Of a DNA stretch of 64,000 nt, positions 10,132 to 24,487 are shown one piece after another. Below the pieces are notes generated by a model. It was given only the letters and a program-made list of their open reading frames with translations, had not been told where the DNA came from and did no database searches. The DNA lies in NCBI RefSeq assembly GCF_003583935.1, contig NZ_QYRN01000004.1, positions 360,278 to 424,277 on the forward strand, read 5' to 3'. The position numbers and the translations under genes were made by a program. This DNA is from Aureimonas flava. Lineage in GTDB: Bacteria; Pseudomonadota; Alphaproteobacteria; Rhizobiales; Rhizobiaceae. Positions within the stretch are counted from its first letter, which is position 1. Every line of letters begins with the position of its first letter.

Positions 10132-11352
10132 TCATCCAAGGCTCAGGAGGACATACTCGCATTCGCTTCCGGCAAGCGCCGCGGACGCGTGCGCGGGCCG
10201 GACCAGAAGCGCATCCGCTCGCGCGAAGACGGTGAGGAGCGAGGAGTCCTGCCGGTCCAGCGGCACCACGCGCGCCGGCCCACCATCCTCGCCGCTTTCC
10301 AGACGCGCGCGCAGGAAGTCGCAGCGATGGTCGTTCGCCCTGACCGGCGCCCCGAGGATCCCCTTGCGGCGCCGTGCGGCGGCCGGGAGGCCCGACAGGC
10401 GCTCCACCAGCGGGCGAAGGAACAGCTCCGCCGTCACCAAGCTCGATGCCGGATTTCCAGGAAGGCCGAGCACATGCATCGGGCCCAGCGAGCCCGCCAT
10501 CAAAGGTTTGCCGGGGCGCATCGCGACCTTCCAGAAGTCGAGCTTCGCACCTTCGTCCCGGAGCACCGGACCCACGAGGTCGTGATCCCCCACGGACGCA
10601 CCACCGATCGTCACGAGGACGTCGGCCTCTTCTCTCCGGGCACGGCGGAAGGCATCGGCGAGGGCGTCGCGCAGGTCCGGCACGATGCCGAGATCGATCA
10701 CCCGTCCGCCGGCGGCGCGCACGATCATGGCAACGGCGAGGCTGTTGGAGGCGACGGTCTGCGAGGGGCCGGGCATCGCGCCGGGCGGAACGAGTTCGTC
10801 GCCGGTGGCGGCGACCGCCACGCGGACCTGACGGCGAACGGGAAGGGCGCCGTGGCCGCCGCTGGCGGCGAGGGCGCAGGCGGCGGGCCCGAGACGCAGG
10901 CCGGCACGCAGCAGCACATCGCCGCCCGCGAAGTCGTTTCCGGCGCGCCGGATATTGGCGCCGGCCGCCATGGGCTCCAGCACACGGACGCGGCGGTCCG
11001 AGACGCGCTCGGTGTTTTCCTGGATCACCACGGCATCGGCACCGTCGGGCACCGGGGCGCCGGTGAAGATTCGCACGGCGCCGCCCGTCGGCATCGCGCC
11101 GTCGAAGGCGTGGCCGGCCGCCGATTCGCCGACGATGTCGAGCTCGCAGGGCGTGGCGCGCAGATCGGCGGCGCGAAGCGCATAGCCGTCCATGGCCGAG
11201 GCGTCGAAGGCGGGCTGCGTCCGGCGCGCGTGGAGGTCGGCCGCGAGGATGCGCCCGAACGCGCCGTCGATCGCAACGGTCTCGACGTCGGATACGGGCT
11301 GCGCGCCCCGGAGCAGCCGATCCAGCGCCTCCTCGAACGGGACCAGCGTCAT
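10132..11352 (-). CDS. moeA: molybdopterin molybdenumtransferase MoeA
   Basis: It inserts molybdate into adenylylated molybdopterin to give molybdenum cofactor. The 406 residues start [20 protein letters not shown], as in the family, and include the [16 protein letters not shown] segment. The MPT-binding domain has [13 protein letters not shown] and the PGKPLMAG / [17 protein letters not shown] motifs. The ATG at 11352 overlaps the moaC stop by 3 bases, so it is translationally coupled. A longer frame upstream exists only within moaC. Confidence 0.96.
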   Translation of the reverse strand: MTLVPFEEALDRLLRGAQPVSDVETVAIDGAFGRILAADLHARRTQPAFDASAMDGYALRAADLRATPCELDIVGESAAGHAFDGAMPTGGAVRIFTGAPVPDGADAVVIQENTERVSDRRVRVLEPMAAGANIRRAGNDFAGGDVLLRAGLRLGPAACALAASGGHGALPVRRQVRVAVAATGDELVPPGAMPGPSQTVASNSLAVAMIVRAAGGRVIDLGIVPDLRDALADAFRRARREEADVLVTIGGASVGDHDLVGPVLRDEGAKLDFWKVAMRPGKPLMAGSLGPMHVLGLPGNPASSLVTAELFLRPLVERLSGLPAAARRRKGILGAPVRANDHRCDFLRARLESGEDGGPARVVPLDRQDSSLLTVFARADALLVRPAHASAALAGSECEYVLLSLG

Positions 11353-11831
11353 CGCGCCGACCAGTCGCCCGAACGGCCGCCGGACTTGGCGAGAAGCCGG
11401 ATGCCGGTGATCGACATGCCGCGATCCACGGCCTTCGCCATGTCGTAGATCGTGAGGCAGGCGACGGATACGGCGGTGAGCGCCTCCATCTCGATCCCGG
11501 TTCGGCCCGAGACGCGTGCGCCCGCGGTCACGCGGATGCCGGGCAGGGCGGGCTCGAACTCGAGGTCCACGGAAACCTTTTCCAGAAGCAGTGGATGGCA
11601 CAGCGGGATCAGCTCGTGCGTGCGCTTGGCGGCCATGATGCCGGCCACGCGGGCGATCGAGAGCACGTCGCCCTTCTTGGAAGCGCCGGTGCGGATCATC
11701 TCCAGCGTCTCGGGTGCCATCATCACCAGCCCCTCGGCGCTGGCGTGGCGCACTGTCACGTCCTTACCGCCCACGTCGACCATCGCAGCGTTGCCGGCGT
11801 CGTCGAGATGGGTGAGGCGGTCGCCGCTCAT
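11349..11831 (-). CDS. moaC: cyclic pyranopterin monophosphate synthase MoaC
   Basis: It converts the 3',8-cyclo-GTP made by MoaA to cyclic pyranopterin monophosphate in molybdenum cofactor synthesis. The 160 residues contain the conserved [15 protein letters not shown] and the [21 protein letters not shown] region with KAVDRGM. It overlaps trpC (4 bases) and moeA, forming part of the ppiD-trpD-trpC-moaC-moeA operon, an arrangement common in Rhizobiales even though tryptophan and molybdopterin synthesis are unrelated. Confidence 0.96.
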   Translation of the reverse strand: MSGDRLTHLDDAGNAAMVDVGGKDVTVRHASAEGLVMMAPETLEMIRTGASKKGDVLSIARVAGIMAAKRTHELIPLCHPLLLEKVSVDLEFEPALPGIRVTAGARVSGRTGIEMEALTAVSVACLTIYDMAKAVDRGMSITGIRLLAKSGGRSGDWSAR

Positions 11832-12637
11832 GCGCCCGAAGCCTGTTCGCCTGTGAGGAGCGCGCGTGTCGCGGCCTCCACGTCCGCCTGCCGCATCAGG
11901 CTTTCTCCGATCAGGAAGGTGGAGATGCCGGATCGGGTGAGGCGCGCGCAGTCGGCGTGGCTGCCGATGCCGCTCTCGCCCACCAGGATGCGCTCGGCGC
12001 CCACCATCCCGGACAGCCGCTCGCTGACCGCCAGATCGACCTCGAAGGTCCGCAGGTTCCGGTTGTTGACGCCGATCAGGGCGGAGCGGAGCTTCAGCGC
12101 CCGCTCCATCTCGGCTTCGTCGTGCACCTCGATCAGGGCGGCCATGCCGAGATCGGCGGCGGCCGCTTCCAGGTCGGCGGCCAGGGCGTCGTCCACCGAC
12201 GCCATGATGATCAGGATGGCGTCCGCGCCCCAGGCCCGCGCTTCGAGCACCTGATACGTGTCGAACAGAAAATCCTTGCGCAGAGCGGGCAGGGCGGTAG
12301 CCGCGCGGGCCTCACCCAGGAATTCCGGCGCGCCCTGGAAGGAGGGCGTGTCGGTGAGCACGCTCAGGCACGCCGCGCCCCCGTTCTCGTAGGCGCGGGC
12401 GAGAGAAGCCGGGTCGAAGTCGGCGCGGATCAGCCCCTTGGATGGGCTCGCCTTCTTCACCTCCGCGATCAGCGCGTAGCGCCCTTCGGCGTGCCTGCGC
12501 TCCAGCGCGCCCTGGAAGTCCCTCGGCGCGCCCCTGGCCGAGATGCGCTCGCGCAGCTCCGCGGGCGAGACCGTCGCCTTGGCCTTCGCGATTTCCTCGC
12601 GCTTGTAGGCTTCGATCCGGGACAGGATGTCGGACAT
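11828..12637 (-). CDS. trpC: indole-3-glycerol phosphate synthase TrpC
   Basis: It closes the indole ring in tryptophan synthesis (CdRP to indole-3-glycerol phosphate). The 269-residue TIM barrel shows the catalytic stretch [18 protein letters not shown] with its Lys, [26 protein letters not shown] and [10 protein letters not shown]. The start at 12637 is 3 bases after the trpD stop, and the 3' end overlaps moaC by 4 bases. It is the stand-alone form, not fused to TrpF. Confidence 0.97.
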   Translation of the reverse strand: MSDILSRIEAYKREEIAKAKATVSPAELRERISARGAPRDFQGALERRHAEGRYALIAEVKKASPSKGLIRADFDPASLARAYENGGAACLSVLTDTPSFQGAPEFLGEARAATALPALRKDFLFDTYQVLEARAWGADAILIIMASVDDALAADLEAAAADLGMAALIEVHDEAEMERALKLRSALIGVNNRNLRTFEVDLAVSERLSGMVGAERILVGESGIGSHADCARLTRSGISTFLIGESLMRQADVEAATRALLTGEQASGA

Positions 12638-12640
12638 GAT

Positions 12641-13666
12641 TCAGGCCCTCCGTGCCTTCGACGTGGCGGCCACGAGGCGATCCAGCGCCTCGCGCGCCCG
12701 CCCCCCGTCGATCGCTTCGCCCGCCTGCCGGATACCCTCGGCGAGGTCCGAGGCGCGGCCGGCGACGACCAGCGCGGCGCCCGCGTTCAGCACCACGATG
12801 TCGCGATACGCGCTGGGCTCGCCGGCCAGCACCGACCGGAGCGCCGCGGCGTTGCGCGCGGCGTCTCCGCCGACGATCTCCTCGAGCCGTCGCCTGGGAA
12901 GGCCGAACTGTTCCGGCTCGATCGTGAAGTCGCGGATCGCGCCGTCGCGGATCTCGCAGACGGCCGTCGGCCCGCAATTGGTGATCTCGTCGAGCCCGTC
13001 GCCGTGGACGACCCAGGCGGCCTCGGTTCCCAGCGCCAGCAGGGCCTCGGCGATCGGGCGCACCCATTCCGCTGCGTAGACGCCGACCAGGAGGCGCCGG
13101 ACGCCGGCCGGGTTGGCGAGGGGGCCGAGCATGTTGAAGATCGTGCGGGTGCCGAGTTCCACGCGCGTCGGACCGACGAACCGCATCGCGGCATGGTGGG
13201 TCGGTGCGAACATGAAGCCGAGGCCCGTCTCGGCCACCACGGCTGAGATGTGGTCGGGGGTCAGGTCGACGTCGACGCCCAGCGCGGCGAGCACGTCGGC
13301 CGAGCCGGAGCGCGACGACAGGGCGCGGTTGCCGTGCTTGGCGACCGGCACGCCGCAGCCGGCCACCACGAAGGCGGCGCAGGTGGAGACGTTGTAGGTG
13401 CCCGCGTGGTCGCCGCCCGTTCCGACGATGTCCACCGCGTCGGCGGGTGCGCGGACCCTAGCCATGTTGGCCCGCATCACGTCGACGGCGCCCGCGATCT
13501 CGTCCACCGTCTCGCCGCGCACGCGCAGCGCCATCAGGAAGCCGCCGATCTGCGAGGGCGTCGCCTCGCCCGACATCAGGATGCCGAAGGCAAGGCGCGC
13601 GTCGTCCCGCGAGAGCGCCTCGCCGCCCGCGACCCTGCCGATCAGCGCCTTGAGGCCTGCGCTCAT
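12641..13666 (-). CDS. trpD: anthranilate phosphoribosyltransferase TrpD
   Basis: It transfers phosphoribosyl from PRPP to anthranilate in tryptophan synthesis. The 341 residues contain the PRPP/Mg motif [17 protein letters not shown], the [17 protein letters not shown] loop and [10 protein letters not shown]. The start ATG overlaps the stop of the upstream foldase gene by 4 bases. No glutamine amidotransferase gene (trpG) lies beside it; in many Rhizobiales trpE and trpG are fused elsewhere, which is background knowledge, not something this window shows. Confidence 0.97.
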   Translation of the reverse strand: MSAGLKALIGRVAGGEALSRDDARLAFGILMSGEATPSQIGGFLMALRVRGETVDEIAGAVDVMRANMARVRAPADAVDIVGTGGDHAGTYNVSTCAAFVVAGCGVPVAKHGNRALSSRSGSADVLAALGVDVDLTPDHISAVVAETGLGFMFAPTHHAAMRFVGPTRVELGTRTIFNMLGPLANPAGVRRLLVGVYAAEWVRPIAEALLALGTEAAWVVHGDGLDEITNCGPTAVCEIRDGAIRDFTIEPEQFGLPRRRLEEIVGGDAARNAAALRSVLAGEPSAYRDIVVLNAGAALVVAGRASDLAEGIRQAGEAIDGGRAREALDRLVAATSKARRA

Positions 13667-15552
13667 CGGACGGCGACCTTCGCCTGATTCATGGCCGCGC
13701 TGTTCAGCGAGACCGGGATCGTTCCCTGGAGATAGGCGACGTAGCTCTGGAACAGGTCCTCGCGCATCGTGTCGTCCAGGGTCTGGCGCGCCGCGGCGGG
13801 CACGTTCGCGGCGGGGTCGGCGGCGTCCGCAACCTCAGCGACCTGCAGCACCACGGCCTGGCCGGACTCGCGGGCCGGCGCTTCCGCCACGGTGCCCTGG
13901 GGGCCGGAGAACGCGGCGCGCGTCGCTGCCTCGCCGATCTCGGCGCGGCCGCTTTCACGCGTGATCGAAGCCGCGGTCTCCACGGAGAGGCCTTCGGTCG
14001 TGGCGACGTCGGCGAGCGTTTCGCCGCCTCGGACCCGCTCGGCCAGGGCTTCCCCCCGGTCGGTCATCAGCCGTTCCGCCTCGTCCTCCTTCCAATCCGC
14101 GACCACGCGGTCGCGCACCTCGGCGAGCGGACGGTCGCGTGCCGGGATCACGTCTCCGAGCTCGAAGAACACGTAATTGTTGCCGTCGTAGTTCACCGGC
14201 TGGGCGGCGGTGCCCGGCTGGGCGGCGAACACCGCCGCGAGGAGCTGCGCCTTCGCCGGCAGGCCGTCCACCGCGCCCTCGTCCTGGCGGTTGCCGGATG
14301 CGTCGACCGGCTGCACGGCCGTCAGCTCGTAGCCCGCCTGCTGCGCGGCTTCGGCCAGCGGCGCGCCGCTCAAGGTCGCGTCCGAGATCGCGTTGTAGAC
14401 CTCCGTCACTTTGGCGTTGCCTGCATCGAGCGCGATGGCGTCGCGCACCTCGCCGCGCACCTCGTCGAGCGGGCGCACGACTTCGGGCACGACCTGTTCG
14501 ACCAGCATCACGACCGGTCCGAACGGGCCTTCCACCACCGGCGTCGGCGTGTTCGGCGCCGCCGAGAAGGCCGCGTCGGCAAGCGTCGCGTTGGGGATCG
14601 CGGAGCGCGGCACGAGCCCGAGGTCGGCCACCTGCCGCCCCTCCGCCGCGGCGGCGTCGGCGAAGCTCGTGCCGGAGGCCATGGCCTGCGCGGCGCGGTC
14701 GGCGGACGCGCGGTCCGCGAAGACGATCTGCCGGACCTGGCGCCGCTCCGGTGTCGTGTAGCGGGCGCGGTTGGCCTCGTAGTAGGCGGCGATGGCCTCG
14801 TCCGTCACGGCGGCGGGGTCGGACAGCGCGGCGGGCGACAGCGACAGGTAGGAGAAGCCGCGATACTCGGGCGCGCGGTAGCCGTCCTGCCCCTGCGTGT
14901 AGAAGTCGTCCAATGCCTCGTCGGTCGGCTCCTCCACGGTGTCCACGGAGGGCGGCTGCAGCCGGAGGAAGTTCACCGTGCGGCGTTCGCCGTTGTAGGC
15001 GCCGAGCGCGTCGATGAAGGCGACGGGCACGGAGGCGCCGTCCGACAGCGGGGCGATGAGCTGGTTGCGCGTGGCGCTGCCGCGCAGGTCTTCGAGATAG
15101 GACTGCTCGGAGATCTGGGCGTTCGCCAGAACCGCGCGCATCGTGTCGCGCGAGAAATTGCCGGACCGGTCCTTGAAGGCCGCCTCGTTCTGGATGAGCC
15201 CGATCAGGCCGTCGTCGGACACGCCGACGCCGAGGCGACGCGCCTGCTCGTCCAGCAGCGCGCCGGCGGTGAGCTGCGACAGCACGGCCTGATCCAGGCC
15301 GAAGGCCTCCGCCTCGTCGGCGCTCGGCCGGCGCTGCAACTGCTGCGACAGGCGTGCGAGCCCCTGGCGGTAGGCGAACTGGAACTGGGGCACGGTGACC
15401 CGCGTGTCGCCCGCGCTGAGGATCGTGCTGCCCCCGTCGCGGTTGCGCAGCACGTCGGTGATGCCCCAGCCGACGAAGCTCACGGCCAGCGCGCCCAGAA
15501 AGATCCTGGCCACCCAGCCGGACGCGCCGCGCCGCATCTGATTCAGCATCAT
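13663..15552 (-). CDS. PpiD/SurA-type peptidyl-prolyl isomerase, membrane anchored
   Basis: A 629-residue periplasmic foldase. One N-terminal transmembrane helix ([20 protein letters not shown], about residues 12-31) is followed by a SurA/PpiD N-terminal domain (residues 40-190). A parvulin-like PPIase region lies around 260-380 ([22 protein letters not shown]), and a long C-terminal part follows. Two ATGs are adjacent: 15552 and 15549. The Shine-Dalgarno GGAG lies 4 and 7 bases before them, so 15549 may be the true one. It is first in the operon with trpD, trpC, moaC and moeA and divergent from tpiA. Confidence 0.88.
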   Translation of the reverse strand: MMLNQMRRGASGWVARIFLGALAVSFVGWGITDVLRNRDGGSTILSAGDTRVTVPQFQFAYRQGLARLSQQLQRRPSADEAEAFGLDQAVLSQLTAGALLDEQARRLGVGVSDDGLIGLIQNEAAFKDRSGNFSRDTMRAVLANAQISEQSYLEDLRGSATRNQLIAPLSDGASVPVAFIDALGAYNGERRTVNFLRLQPPSVDTVEEPTDEALDDFYTQGQDGYRAPEYRGFSYLSLSPAALSDPAAVTDEAIAAYYEANRARYTTPERRQVRQIVFADRASADRAAQAMASGTSFADAAAAEGRQVADLGLVPRSAIPNATLADAAFSAAPNTPTPVVEGPFGPVVMLVEQVVPEVVRPLDEVRGEVRDAIALDAGNAKVTEVYNAISDATLSGAPLAEAAQQAGYELTAVQPVDASGNRQDEGAVDGLPAKAQLLAAVFAAQPGTAAQPVNYDGNNYVFFELGDVIPARDRPLAEVRDRVVADWKEDEAERLMTDRGEALAERVRGGETLADVATTEGLSVETAASITRESGRAEIGEAATRAAFSGPQGTVAEAPARESGQAVVLQVAEVADAADPAANVPAAARQTLDDTMREDLFQSYVAYLQGTIPVSLNSAAMNQAKVAVR

Positions 15553-15718
15553 CCGTCTCCCGAATTCATCCTTCGCGTGAGGGGAATAGGCATTTTGGCG
15601 GGCGAAGGAAAGCGCCGCACGGCCGAGCACGCGCTTGATTTACCGGGGCGCGTGCCGGTAGCACGGTTGGCCGCGGGTTCCTTGTGCGGGACCACGCGCC
15701 GAATCGAGGGGGACGACC

Positions 15719-16474
15719 ATGAGCCGCACGCCGCTGATCGCCGGAAACTGGAAGATGAATGGCTCGCGTGCCGCGTTGTCCGAACTCTCCGCGATGGTGG
15801 ACGACCTGCGGGAGGCGCCGGCAGACGGGATCGAGGTCCTGATCTGCCCGCCGGTCGTGCTGGTCGCCGCGGCGGTGGAGCTCGCGGGCGGCGTCGTCGC
15901 CATCGGCGGGCAGGACGCCCATGCCAAGGCGAGCGGGGCGCATACGGGCGACGTCTCCGCTGCCATGCTGAAGGACGCGGGTGCGAGCCACGTGATCCTC
16001 GGACATTCCGAGCGCCGGACCGACCATGGGGAGGCGAGTGAGCTGGTCGCGGCCAAGGCGGAAGGCGCCTGGGCCGCCGGTCTGGTGGCGGTGGTCTGCA
16101 TCGGCGAGACCGAAGCGGAGAAGAACGCGGGCAGGACGCTCGACGTTCTGGGCGACCAGATCCGGCGCTCCCTGCCGGATGGGACGACGCCCTCGAACAC
16201 GGTGGTCGCCTACGAACCGGTCTGGGCGATCGGCACGGGGCGCACCCCGACCGTAGCCGAGGTCGGCGAGACTCATGCCTTCATCCGCCGCGAGCTGGCC
16301 CGCCGCTTCGGCGCGGCGACGGCGAATGGCCTGCGCGTGCTCTACGGCGGGTCGGTCAAGGCCTCCAACGCCGCCGAGCTGCTGGCGCTGGAGGATGTGG
16401 ACGGGGCGCTGGTCGGGGGCGCCAGCCTCAAGGCCGGCGATTTCCTGCCGATCTGCCGCGCCGCGCGCGCCTGA
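15719..16474 (+). CDS. tpiA: triosephosphate isomerase
   Basis: It interconverts dihydroxyacetone phosphate and glyceraldehyde 3-phosphate in glycolysis and gluconeogenesis. The 251-residue TIM barrel retains the catalytic Lys12 (GNWKMN), His96 (ILGHSERR) and Glu166 ([11 protein letters not shown]), plus the C-terminal phosphate loop [11 protein letters not shown]. The ATG at 15719 has a purine-rich GAGGGGGA run about 7 bases upstream. It leads the rightward series tpiA-secG-pyrG-kdsA-eno. Confidence 0.98.
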   Translation: MSRTPLIAGNWKMNGSRAALSELSAMVDDLREAPADGIEVLICPPVVLVAAAVELAGGVVAIGGQDAHAKASGAHTGDVSAAMLKDAGASHVILGHSERRTDHGEASELVAAKAEGAWAAGLVAVVCIGETEAEKNAGRTLDVLGDQIRRSLPDGTTPSNTVVAYEPVWAIGTGRTPTVAEVGETHAFIRRELARRFGAATANGLRVLYGGSVKASNAAELLALEDVDGALVGGASLKAGDFLPICRAARA

Positions 16475-16540
16475 GCCGGCGCGCTTCCGAAAGCGGTTGG
16501 AATAGTCGAACGCCTCCTATAGAAGACGCGCAACTTGTGA

Positions 16541-18952
<2,412 letters not shown>

Positions 18953-18972
18953 CCTTCCACGAAAGGCTTCCC

Positions 18973-19806
18973 ATGCTCGCTCCGAATTCCGCCATCCGAC
19001 TTCGGGGTGCCGAGTTCTCGCAGGGAGCGGCGTTCTCGCTGATCGCCGGCCCCTGCCAGATGGAAAGCCGCGACCACGCGATGATGATCGCGGAGCGGAT
19101 GAAGCGGATCACCGCCGATCTGGGCATCGGCTACGTGTTCAAGGCCAGCTTCGATAAGGCCAACCGGACCAGCCGCGAGGGTCGTCGCGGCATCGGCCTT
19201 TCGGAATCGCTTCCGGTCTTCGACGAGATCCAGGCGCAGTTCGACCTCGCCGTGCTCACCGACGTCCACACCGCCGAGCAGTGCGAGCCGGTGGGCGAGG
19301 TCTGCGATGTGCTCCAGATTCCCGCCTTCCTGTCGCGCCAGACCGACCTTCTCGTGGCCGCCGCCCGCACCGGGCGCGTCGTCAACATCAAGAAGGGTCA
19401 GTTCCTGGCGCCGTGGGACATGCGCCATGCGGTGGAGAAGGTCGTGGGCAGCGGCAACGCCAACGTGCTCCTGACCGAGCGCGGCGCCTCGTTCGGCTAC
19501 AACACACTGGTGAGCGATTTCCGCGCGCTGCCGATCATGGCCGAGACGGGGGCGCCCGTCGTCTTCGACGCGACCCACTCCGTGCAGCAGCCGGGCGGGC
19601 AGGGCGGATCGTCGGGCGGCGAGCGCCGCTTCGTCGGGACGCTGGCCCGCGCGGCCGTGGCGGTGGGCGTCGCTGGCCTCTTCATCGAGACGCACGAGGA
19701 CCCCGACAACGCCCCCTCCGACGGGCCCAACATGGTGCCCCTCGACGACATGCCCGAACTCCTGAAGCGCCTGCGCGATCTCGACGCCGTCGCGAAGGGT
19801 CTCTGA
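18973..19806 (+). CDS. kdsA: 3-deoxy-8-phosphooctulonate synthase KdsA
   Basis: It condenses phosphoenolpyruvate and arabinose 5-phosphate to KDO 8-phosphate for the LPS inner core. The 277 residues show LIAGPCQMESRDHA, KASFDKANRTS, the NIKKGQFLAPWDM loop and FDATHSVQQPGGQG. The start ATG at 18973 has GAAAGG 6 bases upstream; the frame is open earlier, but only inside pyrG. It sits 20 bases after pyrG. The pyrG-kdsA-eno order is widespread in Proteobacteria. Confidence 0.97.
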   Translation: MLAPNSAIRLRGAEFSQGAAFSLIAGPCQMESRDHAMMIAERMKRITADLGIGYVFKASFDKANRTSREGRRGIGLSESLPVFDEIQAQFDLAVLTDVHTAEQCEPVGEVCDVLQIPAFLSRQTDLLVAAARTGRVVNIKKGQFLAPWDMRHAVEKVVGSGNANVLLTERGASFGYNTLVSDFRALPIMAETGAPVVFDATHSVQQPGGQGGSSGGERRFVGTLARAAVAVGVAGLFIETHEDPDNAPSDGPNMVPLDDMPELLKRLRDLDAVAKGL

Positions 19807-21162
<1,356 letters not shown>

Positions 21163-21175
21163 CGACACCCATCGA

Positions 21176-21199
21176 GGGGCGCTCCGGCGCCCCTCCTTT
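21176..21199 (+). terminator. intrinsic terminator after eno
   Basis: GGGGCGC (21176-21182), loop TCCG, GCGCCCC (21187-21193), followed by TCCTTTA. The hairpin starts 13 bases after the eno stop. The T-run is weaker than in the secG copy, but stem, loop and 22 bases overall are identical. Confidence 0.8.
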
Positions 21200-21274
21200 A
21201 TCTCCGCGCCGCAACAGGCTTAACGAGCTGTAAATCGGCGGTGGCGTAGGGTGGGCCGTTCCGGAGGTCCATCG

Positions 21275-21610
21275 ATGCATACCAAGCAGAAGCGCAGGTC
21301 CTGGCTGTCGCAGCTCGTCGTACCCGCCATCACCCTGCCGTGCCTTGCCTACTTTGTCTTCCACGCGCAGAGCGGCCGATATGGAACGGAAGCGAGCATC
21401 GCCCTGGAGCAGGAACTGGCGCGCAAGCAAGCGGATTACGACCGCCTCGTGGACACGCGCGAGGCCCTGGAAACCCGCGTGCGGCTCCTGAGCGACGGGA
21501 CGCTGGAGCGCGACATGATCGACGAGCGCGCCCGGCGCTCCCTCAACCTGTCCAACGAGGACGAGGTGACGATCCTCCTGAATCCGGCCACCGACATCAA
21601 CCGGCAATGA
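21275..21610 (+). CDS. ftsB: FtsB/DivIC family septum formation initiator
   Basis: A 111-residue bitopic membrane protein of the divisome that bridges FtsL and FtsQ. It has a short basic cytoplasmic N-terminus (MHTKQKRRS), one membrane helix (about 11-29, QLVVPAITLPCLAYFVFHA), then a coiled coil (ASIALEQELARKQADYDRLVDTREALETRVRLL). The ERDMIDERARRSLNLSNEDEVTILL segment is typical of the family. The ATG at 21275 is chosen because GGAGG lies 7 bases upstream. It sits between eno and the pyruvate dehydrogenase genes, as in other Rhizobiales. Confidence 0.9.
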   Translation: MHTKQKRRSWLSQLVVPAITLPCLAYFVFHAQSGRYGTEASIALEQELARKQADYDRLVDTREALETRVRLLSDGTLERDMIDERARRSLNLSNEDEVTILLNPATDINRQ

Positions 21611-21642
21611 GTTAATATGACGCGTCCGCGCCCCTATTAACT
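21610..21642. promoter_or_regulatory. inverted repeat upstream of pdhA
   Basis: AGTTAATA (21610-21617) and TATTAACT (21635-21642) form a perfect 8-bp inverted repeat with a 17-base spacer. They begin at the very end of ftsB and lie just ahead of the candidate pdhA promoter. The region is AT-rich compared with its surroundings. It could be an operator for a dimeric regulator or a weak hairpin; no specific protein can be named from sequence. Confidence 0.35.
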
Positions 21643-21670
21643 TTCGACAGGTTAAGGACTGTCGCGCGGC

Positions 21671-21698
21671 TTGCGTGCCTGCGTCTTGTCCATATACT
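21671..21698 (+). promoter_or_regulatory. candidate sigma-70-type promoter of the pdh genes
   Basis: TTGCGT (21671-21676) and TATACT (21693-21698) are separated by 16 bases and resemble -35 and -10 elements. They lie about 50 bases before the pdhA start in the only sizeable gap ahead of pdhA. This is pattern matching only. Confidence 0.4.
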
Positions 21699-21748
21699 TG
21701 CCCAAAACTTGCCCGCCGGACTGAGGGCGTCAAGGTATGGGAGTCGAT

Positions 21749-22840
21749 ATGGCCGCACTCAAGAAACCAGGCTCGGTCGGTGACGGCGAAGCCAAGGCGC
21801 CCGGCGCCGGCGAGATCGAGAAGACGCTGAAGCAGTACACGGCGCCCGCGCCCGCGCAGTTCGGCAAGGACGAGGAGCTGCGCGCCTATCGCGACATGCT
21901 GCTCATCCGCCGCTTCGAGGAGAAGGCCGGCCAGCTCTACGGCATGGGCTTCATCGGCGGTTTCTGCCACCTCTATATCGGCCAGGAGGCCGTGGTGGTC
22001 GGCATGCAAATGGCGATGAAGGAGGGTGACCAGGTCATCACCGGCTATCGCGACCACGGCCATATGCTGGCCACGGGCATGGAATCGCGCGGCGTGATGG
22101 CCGAGCTGACGGGGCGCCGCTCGGGCTACTCCAAAGGCAAGGGCGGCTCCATGCACATGTTCTCCAAGGAGAAGAACTTCTATGGAGGGCACGGCATCGT
22201 CGGCGCGCAGGTCTCGCTCGGCACGGGTCTGGCCTTCGCCAACCGCTACCGGGGCAACGATTCCGTCTCCATCACCTATTTCGGCGACGGCGCGGCCAAC
22301 CAGGGCCAGGTCTACGAGAGCTTCAACATGGCGTCGCTGTGGAAGCTGCCGGTGATCTACGTCATCGAGAACAACCGCTACGCGATGGGCACCTCGGTGA
22401 ACCGCGCGTCGGCCGAGACGAACTTCGCCCACCGCGGCCTGTCGTTCAAGATTCCGGGCATCCAGGTCGACGGCATGGACGTGCGGGCGGTGAAGGCGGC
22501 GGGCGACCTCGCTGTGGAGCATTGCCGCAGCGGCGAGGGGCCGATGATCCTCGAGATGCTGACCTATCGCTATCGCGGCCACTCCATGTCGGACCCTGCG
22601 AAGTACCGCACGCGCGACGAGGTGCAGAAGATGCGCGCCGAGTCCGATCCGATCGAGCAGGTCCGCCAGCGTCTGGTGGATGCGCACGGCGCCAGCGAGG
22701 ACGATCTCAAGGCGGTCGATCGCGAGGTCCGCGACATCGTGGCGGACGCCGCGGAGTTCGCCCAGAACGATCCCGAGCCGGACGTTTCGGAACTCTGGAC
22801 CGACATCTACGCGGACGCCGTTCCGCAGGCTTCGAACTGA
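21749..22840 (+). CDS. pdhA: pyruvate dehydrogenase E1 component, alpha subunit
   Basis: Alpha subunit of the heterotetrameric thiamine-diphosphate E1 that decarboxylates pyruvate for acetyl-CoA formation. The 363-residue product (from 21749) has the ThDP motif GDGAANQGQVYESFN, the phosphorylation-loop-like YRYRGHSMSDPAKYRTRDEV, and GGSMHMF. The ATG at 21749 is preferred because GGGAG lies 5 bases upstream; the ATG at 21737 in frame lacks this. It is followed by pdhB after 12 bases. Confidence 0.95.
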   Translation: MAALKKPGSVGDGEAKAPGAGEIEKTLKQYTAPAPAQFGKDEELRAYRDMLLIRRFEEKAGQLYGMGFIGGFCHLYIGQEAVVVGMQMAMKEGDQVITGYRDHGHMLATGMESRGVMAELTGRRSGYSKGKGGSMHMFSKEKNFYGGHGIVGAQVSLGTGLAFANRYRGNDSVSITYFGDGAANQGQVYESFNMASLWKLPVIYVIENNRYAMGTSVNRASAETNFAHRGLSFKIPGIQVDGMDVRAVKAAGDLAVEHCRSGEGPMILEMLTYRYRGHSMSDPAKYRTRDEVQKMRAESDPIEQVRQRLVDAHGASEDDLKAVDREVRDIVADAAEFAQNDPEPDVSELWTDIYADAVPQASN

Positions 22841-22852
22841 GGGGAGGGGCGC

Positions 22853-24268
<1,416 letters not shown>

Positions 24269-24281
24269 AGGCGCTTGCGAA

Positions 24282-24305
24282 GTCCCGGCGCACGTGCGCC
24301 GGGAC
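24282..24305. repeat. 24-bp perfect palindrome between pdhB and pdhC
   Basis: The half-site GTCCCGGCGCAC is followed directly by its reverse complement, with no spacer. It starts 14 bases after the pdhB stop and ahead of 180 bases of noncoding sequence before pdhC. No T-run follows on either strand, so it is not an ordinary intrinsic terminator. It could fold as an RNA hairpin that stabilises the upstream message or lowers read-through, or bind a dimeric protein. Confidence 0.7.
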
Positions 24306-24487
24306 CTCGCCCTGCGGGCCCGGCGGCCGCGCCGACCCGCTTCGCCGCGGTGCGGCAAAGGTGCCCGCTTGACGGGGCGGCCGCGCAGGCGACCCTTGAT
24401 CGCGGCCGAACGGTTCCGCGTCAGGCGGATCGTGGCCCATGGAACTATCGATGCCCGTCGAATGGGCGACTGAGGAGACGTTCGCCG

